Positions 44,714 to 54,789 of a stretch of 64,000 nucleotides of DNA are shown piece by piece (position 1 is the stretch's first letter; every line of letters starts with the position of its first letter). A program made the translations under genes and the position numbers. The notes below the pieces were generated by a model. The model had not been told where the DNA came from, did no database searches, and saw only the letters and a list, made by a program, of their open reading frames with translations. Source of the DNA: an uncultured Methanomethylovorans sp. (lineage in GTDB: Archaea > Halobacteriota > Methanosarcinia > Methanosarcinales > Methanosarcinaceae); assembly GCF_963678545.1 (NCBI RefSeq), contig NZ_OY782870.1:2480001-2544000 (forward strand). Reading direction: 5' to 3'.

Positions 44714-45825
44714 TGAAAACATACTTTATTGTATTCATCTACTAATCTTTCAATAACATAATCCCATGAGTATTTTTCAGCGGCAATGAGATTATTTTGA
44801 GACAACTTCTCTTTCAAATCCATATCATTTAAAATTAATAAAGACTTTTCTGCAATAGCAGCTGGGTCTCTAGGATTTACCAAAAAGCCATTAATTCCAT
44901 CCTTTATTAGATAAGGTAGTCCCCCCACATTTGTTGAAACAATAGGAAGGCCAGAAGCCATAGCTTCTATATTTACAATTCCAAAGCTTTCAGATAAACT
45001 TGGCAATACAAATAGATCTGCATCCTTCATGTATTTAGGAATCTTATCATTGGGAACTTTTCCCACAAAGGATACACATGTGTTTAAATTCAAATCAAAT
45101 GTCAATTTTTGCAAATACTCTTTCTCTTCACCATCCCCTACGATCACCAATTTAACATGAGAATTGTTTAACCTTATTATAGGCATAGCTTCTAGAAGAT
45201 ACCTGACACCTTTAATTGGCCTTAAGGTTCCAACAAAAATAATTTTTTGGTCCATAGTAGATAAAGAACCTTCATTTTGCAACTTTGAAGGACCAATTAG
45301 TTCAGTTTTGAAATTCTCTAATTCAATTCCATTAGAAATTACGACAATATTTGTTTTACATTTATTATTGATCTCTGCTTTCATACCTTCCGTTAAAGCA
45401 ATAATGGTAGAAGCCTTTTTGAGAAGAGGAGTGGAAAATAGTTTTAAAAAAGCAGTGGGAGTATAGATATCAGATCCTTGAACCCATATAATATAATTTT
45501 TATTTGAAATGAGTCTCATAAAGAATGCAGGAACACTAAGTGGTATACTTTGTACATGAATTATGTCTGGATTAATCGATCTTATTTTCAAAAAGAATCT
45601 AAACCACATAGAAAGTGTCCTTGAAAATAAGAACTTTGCATAAGGAACCCGATGAATAAAGAAGCCTTCTTCCAATGTATATTCAGGCAAACCCTCATCT
45701 AACATTGTAATTACATGAACTTCATGTCCTTTTTTGACTAGCTTCTTTGCAATATTATAAGTTGCTATTTCTGTTCCTGCGAGCCATTTTGGCGGGAACT
45801 TTAAGACAACAATTGATATTTTCAT
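44704..45825 (-). CDS. GT4 glycosyltransferase
   Basis: A 373-residue GT-B enzyme: PKWLAGTEIATYNIAKKLVKKGHEVHVIT in the acceptor half, IIFVGTLRPIKGVRYLLEA in the linker, VGDGEEKEYL, and the donor motif FVLPSLSESFGIVNIEAMASGLPIVSTNVGG (given here by its E-x7-E pattern). It transfers a sugar from an activated donor to a lipid-linked glycan on the cytoplasmic face. Complete, and first gene pointing into the glycan locus from the minus strand; 70 bases separate it from the next gene upstream. Confidence 0.9.
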   Translation of the reverse strand: MKISIVVLKFPPKWLAGTEIATYNIAKKLVKKGHEVHVITMLDEGLPEYTLEEGFFIHRVPYAKFLFSRTLSMWFRFFLKIRSINPDIIHVQSIPLSVPAFFMRLISNKNYIIWVQGSDIYTPTAFLKLFSTPLLKKASTIIALTEGMKAEINNKCKTNIVVISNGIELENFKTELIGPSKLQNEGSLSTMDQKIIFVGTLRPIKGVRYLLEAMPIIRLNNSHVKLVIVGDGEEKEYLQKLTFDLNLNTCVSFVGKVPNDKIPKYMKDADLFVLPSLSESFGIVNIEAMASGLPIVSTNVGGLPYLIKDGINGFLVNPRDPAAIAEKSLLILNDMDLKEKLSQNNLIAAEKYSWDYVIERLVDEYNKVCFHHE

Positions 45826-45895
45826 AGTAACAGTTCTGAGAAAATATATGATAGTGGTTTATTCAAAACATGAAATAATCTTATTTGATGGTTTT

Positions 45896-46663
45896 TTAAG
45901 CATGCTGTTTACCATATTTCATTTTTTGTATTTGTTTGTGCATGTTCTTTGCTAATTTATAAGCTATAGAATAATCTTTTTGATAAATGTAATGTGTTAC
46001 TAGTTTACCTCCAAATCCCTGTTTAAAATAATTTATTCTCTCCTTTTCTTCATCTTTTTCAGCTCCCGTATAATAACCACCCAAGTCATATTCAGTTATT
46101 CCTTTCTCTTTAGCGTACTTTATCTCTTCCCAAGTCATCAACTTATTTGCATCTGCAATTGACCTCATTTTATCTTTGTCAGCCTCAAATCTCAGTGATG
46201 CACCAAGCAACCCTCTTATATTTTTTTCATCTTCTAAATCTAAATAACCAGCAACTACCTCCCCTTCTATCTCTGCAGTAAATAAGGTTCCATATTTCTC
46301 CATATATCTAACATCCACACCACCATCATAAGAAGATAACTTCTTTTGCTTTCTAAAACGTTGGTTAATGTCATAAAAAACATCATAATCTGCGCTCTTT
46401 TTAATAACAATTCCGTTTTTCTCAGCTCTTCTTATAGCTTTTCTATAAGAAGCAGTCATATCCATAAATATCTGGTCAAGTTCCTGTGTAAGGTCAATCA
46501 CTAAAGTCGTGAATTCATCTTTATGAAAACCGGGTACATCTACATTATTTTTGCATTCTCGGAAGATTACCCCATCATAACCTTTTATATCAAAAGGGTA
46601 ATCACTAAACCAAATTTCATTTATTGTGAAAAAATGTGCCTTCCTTTCAGTTTCCAACATCAT
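45896..46663 (-). CDS. FemAB-like/GNAT acyltransferase
   Basis: A 255-residue protein with the pattern DLTQELDQIFMDMTASYRKAIRRAEKNGI, followed by a GNAT fold with AGYLDLEDEKNIRGLLGAS and MTWEEIKYAKEKGITEYDLGGY. This is how FemAB-like proteins (lipid II:glycine transferases and the GNAT_6 family) look. In Archaea they occur in surface-polysaccharide loci, where they may attach an amino acid or acyl group to a sugar. It overlaps the flippase gene by 17 bases, so it is co-translated with it. Confidence 0.8.
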   Translation of the reverse strand: MMLETERKAHFFTINEIWFSDYPFDIKGYDGVIFRECKNNVDVPGFHKDEFTTLVIDLTQELDQIFMDMTASYRKAIRRAEKNGIVIKKSADYDVFYDINQRFRKQKKLSSYDGGVDVRYMEKYGTLFTAEIEGEVVAGYLDLEDEKNIRGLLGASLRFEADKDKMRSIADANKLMTWEEIKYAKEKGITEYDLGGYYTGAEKDEEKERINYFKQGFGGKLVTHYIYQKDYSIAYKLAKNMHKQIQKMKYGKQHA

Positions 46664-47969
46664 ATCCCTCTGAATTATAAATGTAGCTTCTTTTTGACAA
46701 CATGATTGAAATCGAGACCAGGAAAGAAACAGTAGTTGCTATCACAGCACCTTCAATTCCCATCAATGGAATTAGCCACATATTTAGAAAAGTATTAGTT
46801 AAAGCCATGACAACTGCTGCAAATGAAACAATTTTGATTCCTTTTATTCCAATAGAACTCATAAGCTGGCCATATAAATTGTCGATTGCAATACATAATC
46901 CTGCAACCCCAAACAAGAGAGCTAGTTTGAGATTAAATTCGTATTCATTGCCGTAGAATGATAGAACAATAAAACCACTTATCATCGCAAGAGGTAATCC
47001 CAATATTATAAAGTAAGGAATTAATTTATTTATTTTTGAAAATAGCATCCTTTTATTATTGGACATGGATGCATATGGAAAAAAAACAGTACCAAATGTG
47101 ATAATTAATACTTGGATAATTGAAATGAACGCATAATTATATGCTCTGTAAATACCCACATCTGCCAAATTCATATACACATTGATTAATATTTTGTCAA
47201 TATTAGTGTATAATACAAATGATAAACCACCCATTAATGAATAGAAGCTATATTTTGTCAACTGACTTATCCATTTTTTCTCTAATTTAAAAATGAAATA
47301 TTTTCTTAGCAAATATAGTAATATTACACTTGTAACACCATAGGCAATATACATTGAAAATATCATCGACTTTGAAGAAATGAAGTCAACAGCCATGAAA
47401 TATAAAAATGAAATTAGCAGTATAAATGAAAATACAGGCTTAATGAAAGAGTACTTTTTTAACTCGTGAAGACTTTTTAATGTTTCTGTTGTAATTGTAT
47501 AGACTACAAATAATACAGCATATAGGATAGAATAATAATACAATCCCCCTGATATTGATAATAATGTAGTGATCTGCGATGAGAATATGAGATAAATCAA
47601 TACCGAAGTTATAGTGAATGCTAAAACTAATAAATAAGTTGTTGAAATTATGCTTTGCTGTCTCTCATGGTTCTTCTTTTCAGCATTATATTTTACCATA
47701 GAAGCATGGTAACCCATTAACATAGGGATATACAGGAACATTGAAACTGTTTCCACAAGAGCATATTCCCCATAAAGAGACGGGCCAAGCCATCTTCCTG
47801 ATAAGATATTAAATAAAAAGGAAAAGGCAGTTGCAATTGCTACTCCTCCCCCTACATAAAATATATTGTTTAAGAATCCCTTGGCATCCAAACTAAGTTT
47901 TTCATGAAGGACTCGTTCATAAACGATTGAAAAACTATACCAAAAGGTCGAACTTAAAGTCTGCTTCAT
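46647..47969 (-). CDS. polysaccharide/oligosaccharide flippase (Wzx-like)
   Basis: A 440-residue protein with about 12-14 membrane helices of the MATE-like MVF superfamily. Typical elements are FFNILSGRWLGPSLYGEYALVE near the start (helix 1-2 loop) and GLSFVLYTNIDKILINVYM in the middle. It should move lipid-linked oligosaccharides across the membrane before transfer to protein. Its start overlaps the deacetylase stop by ATGA, and it overlaps the FemAB-like gene at the other end, giving a tight three-gene unit. Confidence 0.9.
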   Translation of the reverse strand: MKQTLSSTFWYSFSIVYERVLHEKLSLDAKGFLNNIFYVGGGVAIATAFSFLFNILSGRWLGPSLYGEYALVETVSMFLYIPMLMGYHASMVKYNAEKKNHERQQSIISTTYLLVLAFTITSVLIYLIFSSQITTLLSISGGLYYYSILYAVLFVVYTITTETLKSLHELKKYSFIKPVFSFILLISFLYFMAVDFISSKSMIFSMYIAYGVTSVILLYLLRKYFIFKLEKKWISQLTKYSFYSLMGGLSFVLYTNIDKILINVYMNLADVGIYRAYNYAFISIIQVLIITFGTVFFPYASMSNNKRMLFSKINKLIPYFIILGLPLAMISGFIVLSFYGNEYEFNLKLALLFGVAGLCIAIDNLYGQLMSSIGIKGIKIVSFAAVVMALTNTFLNMWLIPLMGIEGAVIATTVSFLVSISIMLSKRSYIYNSEGYDVGN

Positions 47970-48922
47970 TTTCTGCCACCAAAAGCCTTTGATCTGACAG
48001 TTTTAAACCCAGTCTTCAAAATATTACTATTAACCCGGAATAGATATGGAAGTATGTTAGTTTTGGGAACAAAATCCTTGTACTTAGTTATCTCGGAAGC
48101 AAATTTAAAGTTAATATTAGCATGTTTTGAGATAAAATTTAGAAAATCATCCATAGCTGATGTAAAGTATGGATCAACCATACAAGGAGAATGCAAACAA
48201 ATATGGAATAAAGGTGCATTTTGATTATAATACTCCAAGAAACATGCTTTAAACCAGGATAAACCATAAACAGGTACATTTTCAGGATTCACATTTCCCA
48301 ACGGGAATATCTGGGATACGGGAATTTCTAAAAGACGAAGATCTCCCATCCTTTGATAATCATCTGCACTCGGAGAATATGGCATACAGATTCGTGGAAG
48401 CTTTGACCAATTGTGATGACAAGGTTTAGAATGCGCAGGAGCTGAACAGTCGCACTTAAAACCTGTTTTTATTAATGCTTTAACTGTATCATTGTTTATA
48501 GACCATCTCCCAGCAACAAAACTGATTGGTTCTATACCAAATTTTTCGTAAATATGATCTTTACCAGTTTTGATCATTTCCAGTTGCTCATTATAAGAAT
48601 AGTCTTTTAGTACAGTAGAAGTGCTTGATTGATTAGTATTTTCTCTTAAAAAAGAATCACCTACATAGAAACTAAAGTTACCACGGTGGAATTCTTCCCA
48701 GCCTGAATGAATGTGCAATCCCACTTCATGATTAATATCCTTGGAGAAATAATCAGTTACTTCTGGCATAACTAAGAAAGTGACTTTTGCACCGTATTTG
48801 TCTGCAATTTTGATAAGATTTGGAACTCCTTTGTACACTCCATCAGTAGCACTTTTATCTGGAATTATGTGATTGTCACTTACAAAACCAAACTCGGTAT
48901 GCGTAGTAATTAGTATATCCAT
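47966..48922 (-). CDS. polysaccharide deacetylase-like protein
   Basis: A 318-residue NodB-fold candidate. The N-terminus MDILITTHTEFGFVSDNH carries a TH-x-E in place of the usual TFDD, and EVGLHIHSGWEEF provides the H-x-H-S metal-site motif; FVAGRWSINNDTVKAL follows the family's R-x-P-like step. The altered first motif means the catalytic Asp is replaced, so activity is uncertain or the substrate unusual. It is cotranscribed with the flippase and the FemAB-like gene. Confidence 0.75.
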   Translation of the reverse strand: MDILITTHTEFGFVSDNHIIPDKSATDGVYKGVPNLIKIADKYGAKVTFLVMPEVTDYFSKDINHEVGLHIHSGWEEFHRGNFSFYVGDSFLRENTNQSSTSTVLKDYSYNEQLEMIKTGKDHIYEKFGIEPISFVAGRWSINNDTVKALIKTGFKCDCSAPAHSKPCHHNWSKLPRICMPYSPSADDYQRMGDLRLLEIPVSQIFPLGNVNPENVPVYGLSWFKACFLEYYNQNAPLFHICLHSPCMVDPYFTSAMDDFLNFISKHANINFKFASEITKYKDFVPKTNILPYLFRVNSNILKTGFKTVRSKAFGGRK

Positions 48923-48986
48923 AATAATGCTCTGATTTCCTTAAACAAATTAGTCGCTTCTTCCAGATATTATAAAATGGCGCAGA

Positions 48987-49928
48987 TTACCTACTTTTAG
49001 CCTTAGATTCGAACCATCTTACAACTTCGGCAAGTTCGTCTTTAAAATTCCCTACAGGGTCGTAACCAAAACCTTTGGCTTTATTGATATCTGCCAATGA
49101 GTGTTTTATATCTCCGGGTCTTGAATCTACATAAGTCGGCTTTACATCTTTTCCAAGTATGCTGTTGATATGGCTGACTAATTCATTGATAGTGATCCGT
49201 CTTCCACATGCAATATTAAATACGCCTGTTTTATCAGATTCACAAGACAGGATGTTAGCATTTACCACATGTTTGACAAAACTGAAATCTCTACTCTGTT
49301 CCCCGTCTCCAAATATAACGGGGCTTTCATCATTCAGAATTGATGTTATGAATTTAGGAATCACAGCTGCATATTGGGAAGTTGGATCCTGCCTTGGCCC
49401 GAATACATTGAAGTATCTCAGACAAACAGTAGGAAGACCATACAGTTCCTGGAATACCCTGCAGTACATTTCCCCGGTGGCTTTAGTAATAGCATAAGGA
49501 GACTGAGGGTTTACAGGCATATCTTCTTTTTTAGGAAGTATAGGAGTATCTCCATAAACTGAAGAAGAGGACGAGAAGATGACCTTCTTGATGCTGGAAT
49601 CTTTTGCTGCGATTAGAACTTTCAATGTTCCGGTTACATTTGCTTCGTTTGAAGAGAAAGGATCTTTTACACTTCTTGGAACGCTTGGGATAGCAGCAAG
49701 ATGGAAAACGTAGTCTTTGCCTTTAAATATCTTGACCAAATCTAAATCCACAATGCTTCCCTTTACCAGAGTTAGATTTTTGTGATCCAGCAGGTGTTTT
49801 ATGTTATTCATTCTTCCGGTTGCTTCATTGTCTATAACTGTTACTTCGTTCTCTTCAAGCAACTTTTCTGTAAGATGGGAACCAATAAATCCCATTCCAC
49901 CGGTAACTATGACTTTTTTGCTTTTCAA
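48987..49928 (-). CDS. NAD-dependent nucleotide-sugar epimerase/dehydratase
   Basis: About 313 residues of the extended SDR family. A GGAGGT ribosome site ten bases upstream supports a TTG start at 49928, giving [22 protein letters not shown] (Gly-rich NAD site). Active-site S(S)SSVYGD and [14 protein letters not shown] supply the Ser/Tyr/Lys triad (Y-x3-K). Best guess UDP-glucose or UDP-GlcNAc 4-epimerase (GalE/WbpP-like). Co-directional with the dehydrogenase at 49952, 23 bases apart. Confidence 0.88.
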   Translation of the reverse strand: MKSKKVIVTGGMGFIGSHLTEKLLEENEVTVIDNEATGRMNNIKHLLDHKNLTLVKGSIVDLDLVKIFKGKDYVFHLAAIPSVPRSVKDPFSSNEANVTGTLKVLIAAKDSSIKKVIFSSSSSVYGDTPILPKKEDMPVNPQSPYAITKATGEMYCRVFQELYGLPTVCLRYFNVFGPRQDPTSQYAAVIPKFITSILNDESPVIFGDGEQSRDFSFVKHVVNANILSCESDKTGVFNIACGRRITINELVSHINSILGKDVKPTYVDSRPGDIKHSLADINKAKGFGYDPVGNFKDELAEVVRWFESKAKSR

Positions 49929-49951
49929 ATTGCATACCTCCAATATAGTCC

Positions 49952-51625
49952 TTAGTAAGAGATTTTCGCCAGTTTCTCTCTCTTTACTTCTGTTTTTATT
50001 TTCTGAATATGGCCTCTTCCAAGTGCTTTGACTTCACATCCAAGTTCAAAATATTGTTTTATATTATCATCCGATAATATTCCGAAACAGTCTATGACCG
50101 CGATTGGCCCACCTGCCATTTTAACAATAGAATCAGGATCAAGGTTTAGGTATTCATTATGCGGGACAGCAAGAATCAATGCTTCAATACCTTTGATAGC
50201 TTCAGATAAATCAGTTTGAATTTTTAAGTCAACTAAATCTTCCTGATTTCTGAAGAAGCGCTTCCATGATTGACCAGAAGCGGGATATGTATCCTGGCTT
50301 TCAAGTTCGTACCAGTGGTCTATATATGGATCATGCACACGCATTTCAGCCCCCATCTCTGTGAGTTTTCTGACCACGATTTCACTTCCACTGTATCTAG
50401 TGTCGCCTACATCCTGCCTATAACTGGCTCCACAGATAAGCACATCTGCTCCTGCTATGTACCTGTCCATATTACGCAGAGCATCTCTTGTGATTTCAGC
50501 TACATGAAGAGCCCTCGTATCATTTACATCAATAGCTGTAGGAGTGATTCTAAAAACTTCATCTCCATCTTCAAAGCCTAAGATATGCTTATATGACCAA
50601 TATCCAAGACCTCCGTCTTTAGGAAGGCAATAACCTCCGATTCCAGGTCCCGGGAAAATGATATTACTGTGAGTAGGACGCATTTTAATAGCATTTATAA
50701 CTTTGACCAGGTCCACCCCATTCCTTTCGGAAAAAAGACTCCATTCATTAAGGAAAGCAAGAATAGTTGCACGATACGAGTTTTCAACAATCTTCGCTGT
50801 TTCGGACTCGATTGGCCTGTCCATTATAGTAAGAGGATAGTCTTTTGTGTTTATTATTTCCCGCAGGAACTTTTCAACCTTTTTAGTTGCTTCAGGTGTG
50901 CATCCTGCGCAAACTCTCCAGAAATCACGTACACTTGCCACATACTCCTTTCCCGGCATGACACGTTCGAAACTATGAGCAAGTAGTGGTGTGGATTCAA
51001 TTCCGCGCTTATAGAATGCTTTCTTAAGTAGTGGAAGAGCAACGAACTCAGTTGTTCCGGGTGCAACTGTTGTTTCGATAAGCACAAGACACTCAGAACG
51101 GATATTCTCCCCGACAGTTCTCATGGAAGCTTCCAGTGCAGCCATATCGGCTTCACCACTTCTGACATTGCCAAGGTTACATTTCACATAATCGCATTGA
51201 ATATCCACTACAACGATATCGGCCAGTTTCAGGCAGTCATTATTATAAGTTGCGGAAAGAGTCTTTGTTTCAAGAACAGTGCGTTTGATAATATCATCGA
51301 CTTCTTTGTCTTCGGATTTAACAGGAGATAAGCCCCTGTTTAATATTGGAATCTTCCAGTAACTGCGGGTGCTTGGTCTTTGACAGCCGATTACAAACTT
51401 AGTATAATTTCCATTTTCATCTTTTGTATCTGCAATAATGGCAGCCATCACTGACCCGACAAATCCGACTCCCATTACCACAACAATCTCTTTTCTTTCT
51501 TTCCGGGCCAGGTTAACTAAAGATTCTACTCTTCTATATTCCTCAAAATACATTTCATTTGTAGGAAGTGGAAACTCTTCTCCATCGGGACTGATGGATT
51601 GACAATTTTCGTTTTTCGATGACAT
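49952..51625 (-). CDS. nucleotide-sugar dehydrogenase, extended 557-residue form
   Basis: A UDP-glucose/GDP-mannose dehydrogenase family protein that oxidises a sugar C6 twice to a uronic acid. NAD site [16 protein letters not shown], the catalytic Lys/Asn region [18 protein letters not shown], and catalytic Cys in [15 protein letters not shown] are present. At 557 residues it is longer than the usual 420-450, owing to an N-terminal extension of about 45 residues and a stretch after the first strand ([18 protein letters not shown]). A related stretch (FQRASSSSGYKIDMLNSG) occurs in the paralogue at 53335, showing the two belong to one subfamily. Confidence 0.88.
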   Translation of the reverse strand: MSSKNENCQSISPDGEEFPLPTNEMYFEEYRRVESLVNLARKERKEIVVVMGVGFVGSVMAAIIADTKDENGNYTKFVIGCQRPSTRSYWKIPILNRGLSPVKSEDKEVDDIIKRTVLETKTLSATYNNDCLKLADIVVVDIQCDYVKCNLGNVRSGEADMAALEASMRTVGENIRSECLVLIETTVAPGTTEFVALPLLKKAFYKRGIESTPLLAHSFERVMPGKEYVASVRDFWRVCAGCTPEATKKVEKFLREIINTKDYPLTIMDRPIESETAKIVENSYRATILAFLNEWSLFSERNGVDLVKVINAIKMRPTHSNIIFPGPGIGGYCLPKDGGLGYWSYKHILGFEDGDEVFRITPTAIDVNDTRALHVAEITRDALRNMDRYIAGADVLICGASYRQDVGDTRYSGSEIVVRKLTEMGAEMRVHDPYIDHWYELESQDTYPASGQSWKRFFRNQEDLVDLKIQTDLSEAIKGIEALILAVPHNEYLNLDPDSIVKMAGGPIAVIDCFGILSDDNIKQYFELGCEVKALGRGHIQKIKTEVKREKLAKISY

Positions 51626-52027
51626 TTTAACCCTCTGAAATAAATGAAATTGAAGATTTTATAGTTTTTATATTGATTTTCCTTCCTTAATCCTTCCAAA
51701 ACCAAATACCACAAATTGCTCCTATAATGACATCATGAAATAGCATCTAGCGAGACACATAAATACAAGCAATAAAATGTGCTACTGAACCTCACGAATG
51801 ATATCTTCACATGATATATAATTTTAATTATATAAATAAGAACTGGGTGTTTCCTTTGTCAAACTATTTGGAAATATGACCTCATCATTATGATCATGAT
51901 AATTGTATAGCCAAGTATAGATGATTTTATATATATGCACTTTCATCCTCATATTCGGAACATAGAATCAAAAAGAATAATTCTGTGTTTGATTGGAGTA
52001 GGTACTAAATAAAACGGAGCGATTCAA
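51626..52027. other. divergent intergenic region with promoter for the zinc miniprotein
   Basis: No gene is visible except the small frame that starts at 52028. A TATA-like run (TTTATATATATGCAC, 51926-51940) lies about 90 bases before it and an ACGGAGCG ribosome site at 52013-52020. AT-rich stretches at 51810-51840 could hold the divergent promoter for the dehydrogenase. Confidence 0.45.
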
Positions 52028-52165
52028 ATGGAACTTATCGAAGTAAAGTGTGTTGTTTGTGGAGCCCCCATCTACGTTTACGAAGAATACATCAAAGAAA
52101 ATATGTATTGTACCTTACATTGTTTGAATATCTCTATTAGCTCTAAAAAAGAACAAATTGCCTAA
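52028..52165 (+). CDS. 45-residue Cys/His miniprotein (zinc-binding candidate)
   Basis: Reads MELIEVKCVVCGAPIYVYE, then MYCTLHCLNISISSKKEQIA. The residues C8, C11, C28, H31 and C32 are spaced exactly as in the 40-residue protein at 15210. Ribosome site (ACGGAG, 8 bases from the ATG) and TATA element upstream support expression. The pattern C-x2-C-x16-C-x2-H-C suggests a single zinc site. Family not recognised. It precedes a sugar epimerase by 140 bases. Confidence 0.7.
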   Translation: MELIEVKCVVCGAPIYVYEEYIKENMYCTLHCLNISISSKKEQIA

Positions 52166-52306
52166 ATAAGTAATTCAAGTTTTTAACTGTTTTTCATATA
52201 CATAATCACTCAAAAACTTCAGCAAATGATAAGAGATTGCATAGTAGTGTTAATTTTATAAATTAATCCAGATCTTATAGATATTCGAATGTTATATATC
52301 TTATAA

Positions 52307-53233
52307 ATGTCCATTCAAAGTAACATGCAAAGGATACTTATTACCGGTGGATTAGGCCAAGTTGGCAGTTATCTTGTGGACGCACTACATGAAAAAGCAA
52401 AAGTCACGGTACTTGATAATTACTCATCTACTACAAGAGAAGCTGTGCCTCAAGATGTCCATGTAATAAAAGGTGATATTAAAGATGAGATTGCTGCAAA
52501 CCTTGTAAAACAAAGTGATGTTGTTATCCACACTGCAGCTCAGATCAGTGTCACTGCCTCAATGGAAAATCCCTTGTTCGATGCACAAAATAACATATTT
52601 GGTACACTAAATCTGCTGGAAGCTGCCCGCAATTCTGCAATATCCAAGTTCGTATACATAAGTTCTGCAGCTGTTTATGGAAATACTTTGTACACCCCGA
52701 TTACAGAATCACATCCCCAAGATCCTCTTTCTCCGTATGGTGCCAGCAAATTGACAGGGGAAAAATATTGTATGATGTACAATAAAGCATTTGGATTACC
52801 TTCCTGTTGTATTCGCCCTTTCAATATCTATAGCCCCAGGCAAGACCCACATAATCCATATTCCGGCGTAATATCGCGTTTCATCGAAAAAGCCAAAGCA
52901 AAACAAAGTCCTGTGATATTCGGGGATGGTGCCCAGACCCGGGATTTTATCTCAGTTCACGATATAGTCGATATGATTTGCCTCTTAATTGAAAATGAAA
53001 ATGCTAATGGCCACGTGTTCAATGCAGGTACTGGGAAAAGTACAACAGTAACCGAACTTGCGAGTATGATCCTTAATACATTTGATGTGGACGTACCAAT
53101 ACAATATATGCCTGAAAGACCGGGAGACATAAAATACAGTTGTTCCGATATTTCCAGTGCAAAGAAAATACTAGGTTTTGAACCAAAAGTATCACTCGAA
53201 AATGGTTTAATGGAATTTGCTAAATGTAAATGA
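52307..53233 (+). CDS. NAD-dependent epimerase/dehydratase
   Basis: A 308-residue extended SDR protein (302 if the ATG at 52325 is used). NAD site MQRILITGGLGQVGSYLVDAL, AAQISVTASMENP, catalytic VYISSAAVYGN and SPYGASKLTGEKYCMMY (Y-x3-K), and RPGDIKYSCSDISSAKKILGF at the end. It resembles UDP-glucose 4-epimerase or dTDP-glucose dehydratase relatives. It is the only plus-strand gene of substance between 44.7 and 59.6 kb and is convergent with the dehydrogenase at 53335. Confidence 0.87.
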   Translation: MSIQSNMQRILITGGLGQVGSYLVDALHEKAKVTVLDNYSSTTREAVPQDVHVIKGDIKDEIAANLVKQSDVVIHTAAQISVTASMENPLFDAQNNIFGTLNLLEAARNSAISKFVYISSAAVYGNTLYTPITESHPQDPLSPYGASKLTGEKYCMMYNKAFGLPSCCIRPFNIYSPRQDPHNPYSGVISRFIEKAKAKQSPVIFGDGAQTRDFISVHDIVDMICLLIENENANGHVFNAGTGKSTTVTELASMILNTFDVDVPIQYMPERPGDIKYSCSDISSAKKILGFEPKVSLENGLMEFAKCK

Positions 53234-53333
53234 ACATTAAATACACAAGTAGTTATCGTGGTTTGCCATTAAGCCATGCGAAACAGAAAGAACAAGAAAA
53301 AAAGAATTTTAAAAAGAAGTAAAAAGGAGCGAG

Positions 53334-53351
53334 GTCACTTTATAGCGTGAC
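53334..53351 (-). terminator. terminator of the uronic acid operon
   Basis: GTCAC and GTGAC form a 5-base stem with an 8-base loop around the stop codon of the minus-strand dehydrogenase; on that strand a T-rich tract follows (53310-53329). Confidence 0.55.
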
Positions 53352-54765
53352 TGTTCTTGTCTCCTCTTCCTATTCCCTTGTAAACAAAACCTGCGTCTAT
53401 AAACTTACCAGGGTCCACTACATTACGACCATCAATGACCACGGGCTGCTTTTGTCCCATCTTCTGCTTGATCTGTGCAGGCGTCAGGCCGAAATATTGC
53501 TTGTGTCCTGTGAAAATAACAACTACATCGGCTCCTGCCAATACTTCATCAATATTGGCATGTATTTCTATGCCAGGATAATGAAGTACATGAGGATCAT
53601 GTATCTTTAATTCACAGCCAGCTGCCAGAGCCAGATCCCTGTATAGTTCTGATGGAGGGTTGCGGGCATCGTCAGAGTCATTTAGGAATGCCCAGCCCAA
53701 CATTGCGATCTTGATACCTTTGGGTTTTTTGCCAATTCTTTCCAGTGCCTTAACGGTAAGATTGAACATGTGCTTAGGCATGAAATCATTGACCCTTCTG
53801 GCAAGTACATAGATAGACTCGGCATCCTCCGGATAATCCAGTGGTTCTATACCAAGAGTGACACCACGCTCCAAGTGATAGGTATCCTTGGTTAAACAGT
53901 GTCCACCGACTCCTGCACCTGGATAAAGAATAGCTCTTGTGATGCCTTCACCTTTAAGGCTTGCAATACCTGCACGGACATCGTAGACGTTAATGCCCAT
54001 AGCTTCACAATACAATGCTAGTTGGTTTGCTGCTGCTATCTGCAAGTCTCTGAAAGTGTTCTCAGCGGTCTTAGTTACCTCAGCAGCAGTAGCCGTCATG
54101 GGTATTACTTTGCCCTTAGTAAGCACGGGAGTGTATAACTCAACTGCACGCTTGGTACACACATCGTCAATACCACCCACTATTCTGTCATGCTCTCTTA
54201 TGTTCTGCAACAGCCTTCCGACCATTACCCTCTCAGGAGCATGTGCAAGTGCAAAGTCCTCACCTGCAACAAGACCAGATTCCTTTTCAAGGATCTCTCT
54301 TGCCATACCAACAGTAGTACCTGGAGTAATAGTGGATTCGAGCACTACAAGCATGCCTTTCCTTAGATTCTTACCGACATTCGTTATGCCTTCAATAAGT
54401 GCAGTAAAATCCGGCAATAGGCTTTTAGGATCTTCAAAAGGCGTCTGTATAGCCAGAGTAACAGCATCAAGCTCGCTAATCCTTGAGAAATCAGAAGTAC
54501 AAGTGAATTTACCTACCTTTGTGACCTTTTTCAACAGATCTTCAAGTCCGGGCTCCTCACCTTTAAGAGGACTCTCACCACTGTTGAGCATATCGATCTT
54601 GTATCCTGATGAGGATGAAGCTCTCTGGAAACCCAGTACATGATTAAAACATGGAGCATCTGCAAACAGTGCAGCTGCTGGGATGCCTACATATCCCATA
54701 CCGATAACACCTATATTTTTAATCGGCCCTTTCTCCTTAAGGATCTTTTGTAACTTCTCGCTCAT
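53335..54765 (-). CDS. UDP-N-acetyl-sugar 6-dehydrogenase (WbpA/WecC-like)
   Basis: About 476 residues from the ATG at 54765 (MSEKLQKILKEKG). NAD site IGVIGMGYVGIPAAALF, catalytic Lys region ENTFRDLQIAAANQLALYCE, and catalytic Cys in GAGVGGHCLTKD. It should oxidise UDP-GlcNAc (or ManNAc) to the uronic acid. With the three genes upstream on the same strand (oxidoreductase, aminotransferase, acetyltransferase; gaps 24, 3 and 39 bases) it reproduces the WbpA-WbpB-WbpE-WbpD set for UDP-GlcNAc(3NAc)A. It is last in the operon. Confidence 0.9.
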   Translation of the reverse strand: MSEKLQKILKEKGPIKNIGVIGMGYVGIPAAALFADAPCFNHVLGFQRASSSSGYKIDMLNSGESPLKGEEPGLEDLLKKVTKVGKFTCTSDFSRISELDAVTLAIQTPFEDPKSLLPDFTALIEGITNVGKNLRKGMLVVLESTITPGTTVGMAREILEKESGLVAGEDFALAHAPERVMVGRLLQNIREHDRIVGGIDDVCTKRAVELYTPVLTKGKVIPMTATAAEVTKTAENTFRDLQIAAANQLALYCEAMGINVYDVRAGIASLKGEGITRAILYPGAGVGGHCLTKDTYHLERGVTLGIEPLDYPEDAESIYVLARRVNDFMPKHMFNLTVKALERIGKKPKGIKIAMLGWAFLNDSDDARNPPSELYRDLALAAGCELKIHDPHVLHYPGIEIHANIDEVLAGADVVVIFTGHKQYFGLTPAQIKQKMGQKQPVVIDGRNVVDPGKFIDAGFVYKGIGRGDKNSHAIK

Positions 54766-54789
54766 TATAATCACTTTCCTATTTTCGTT

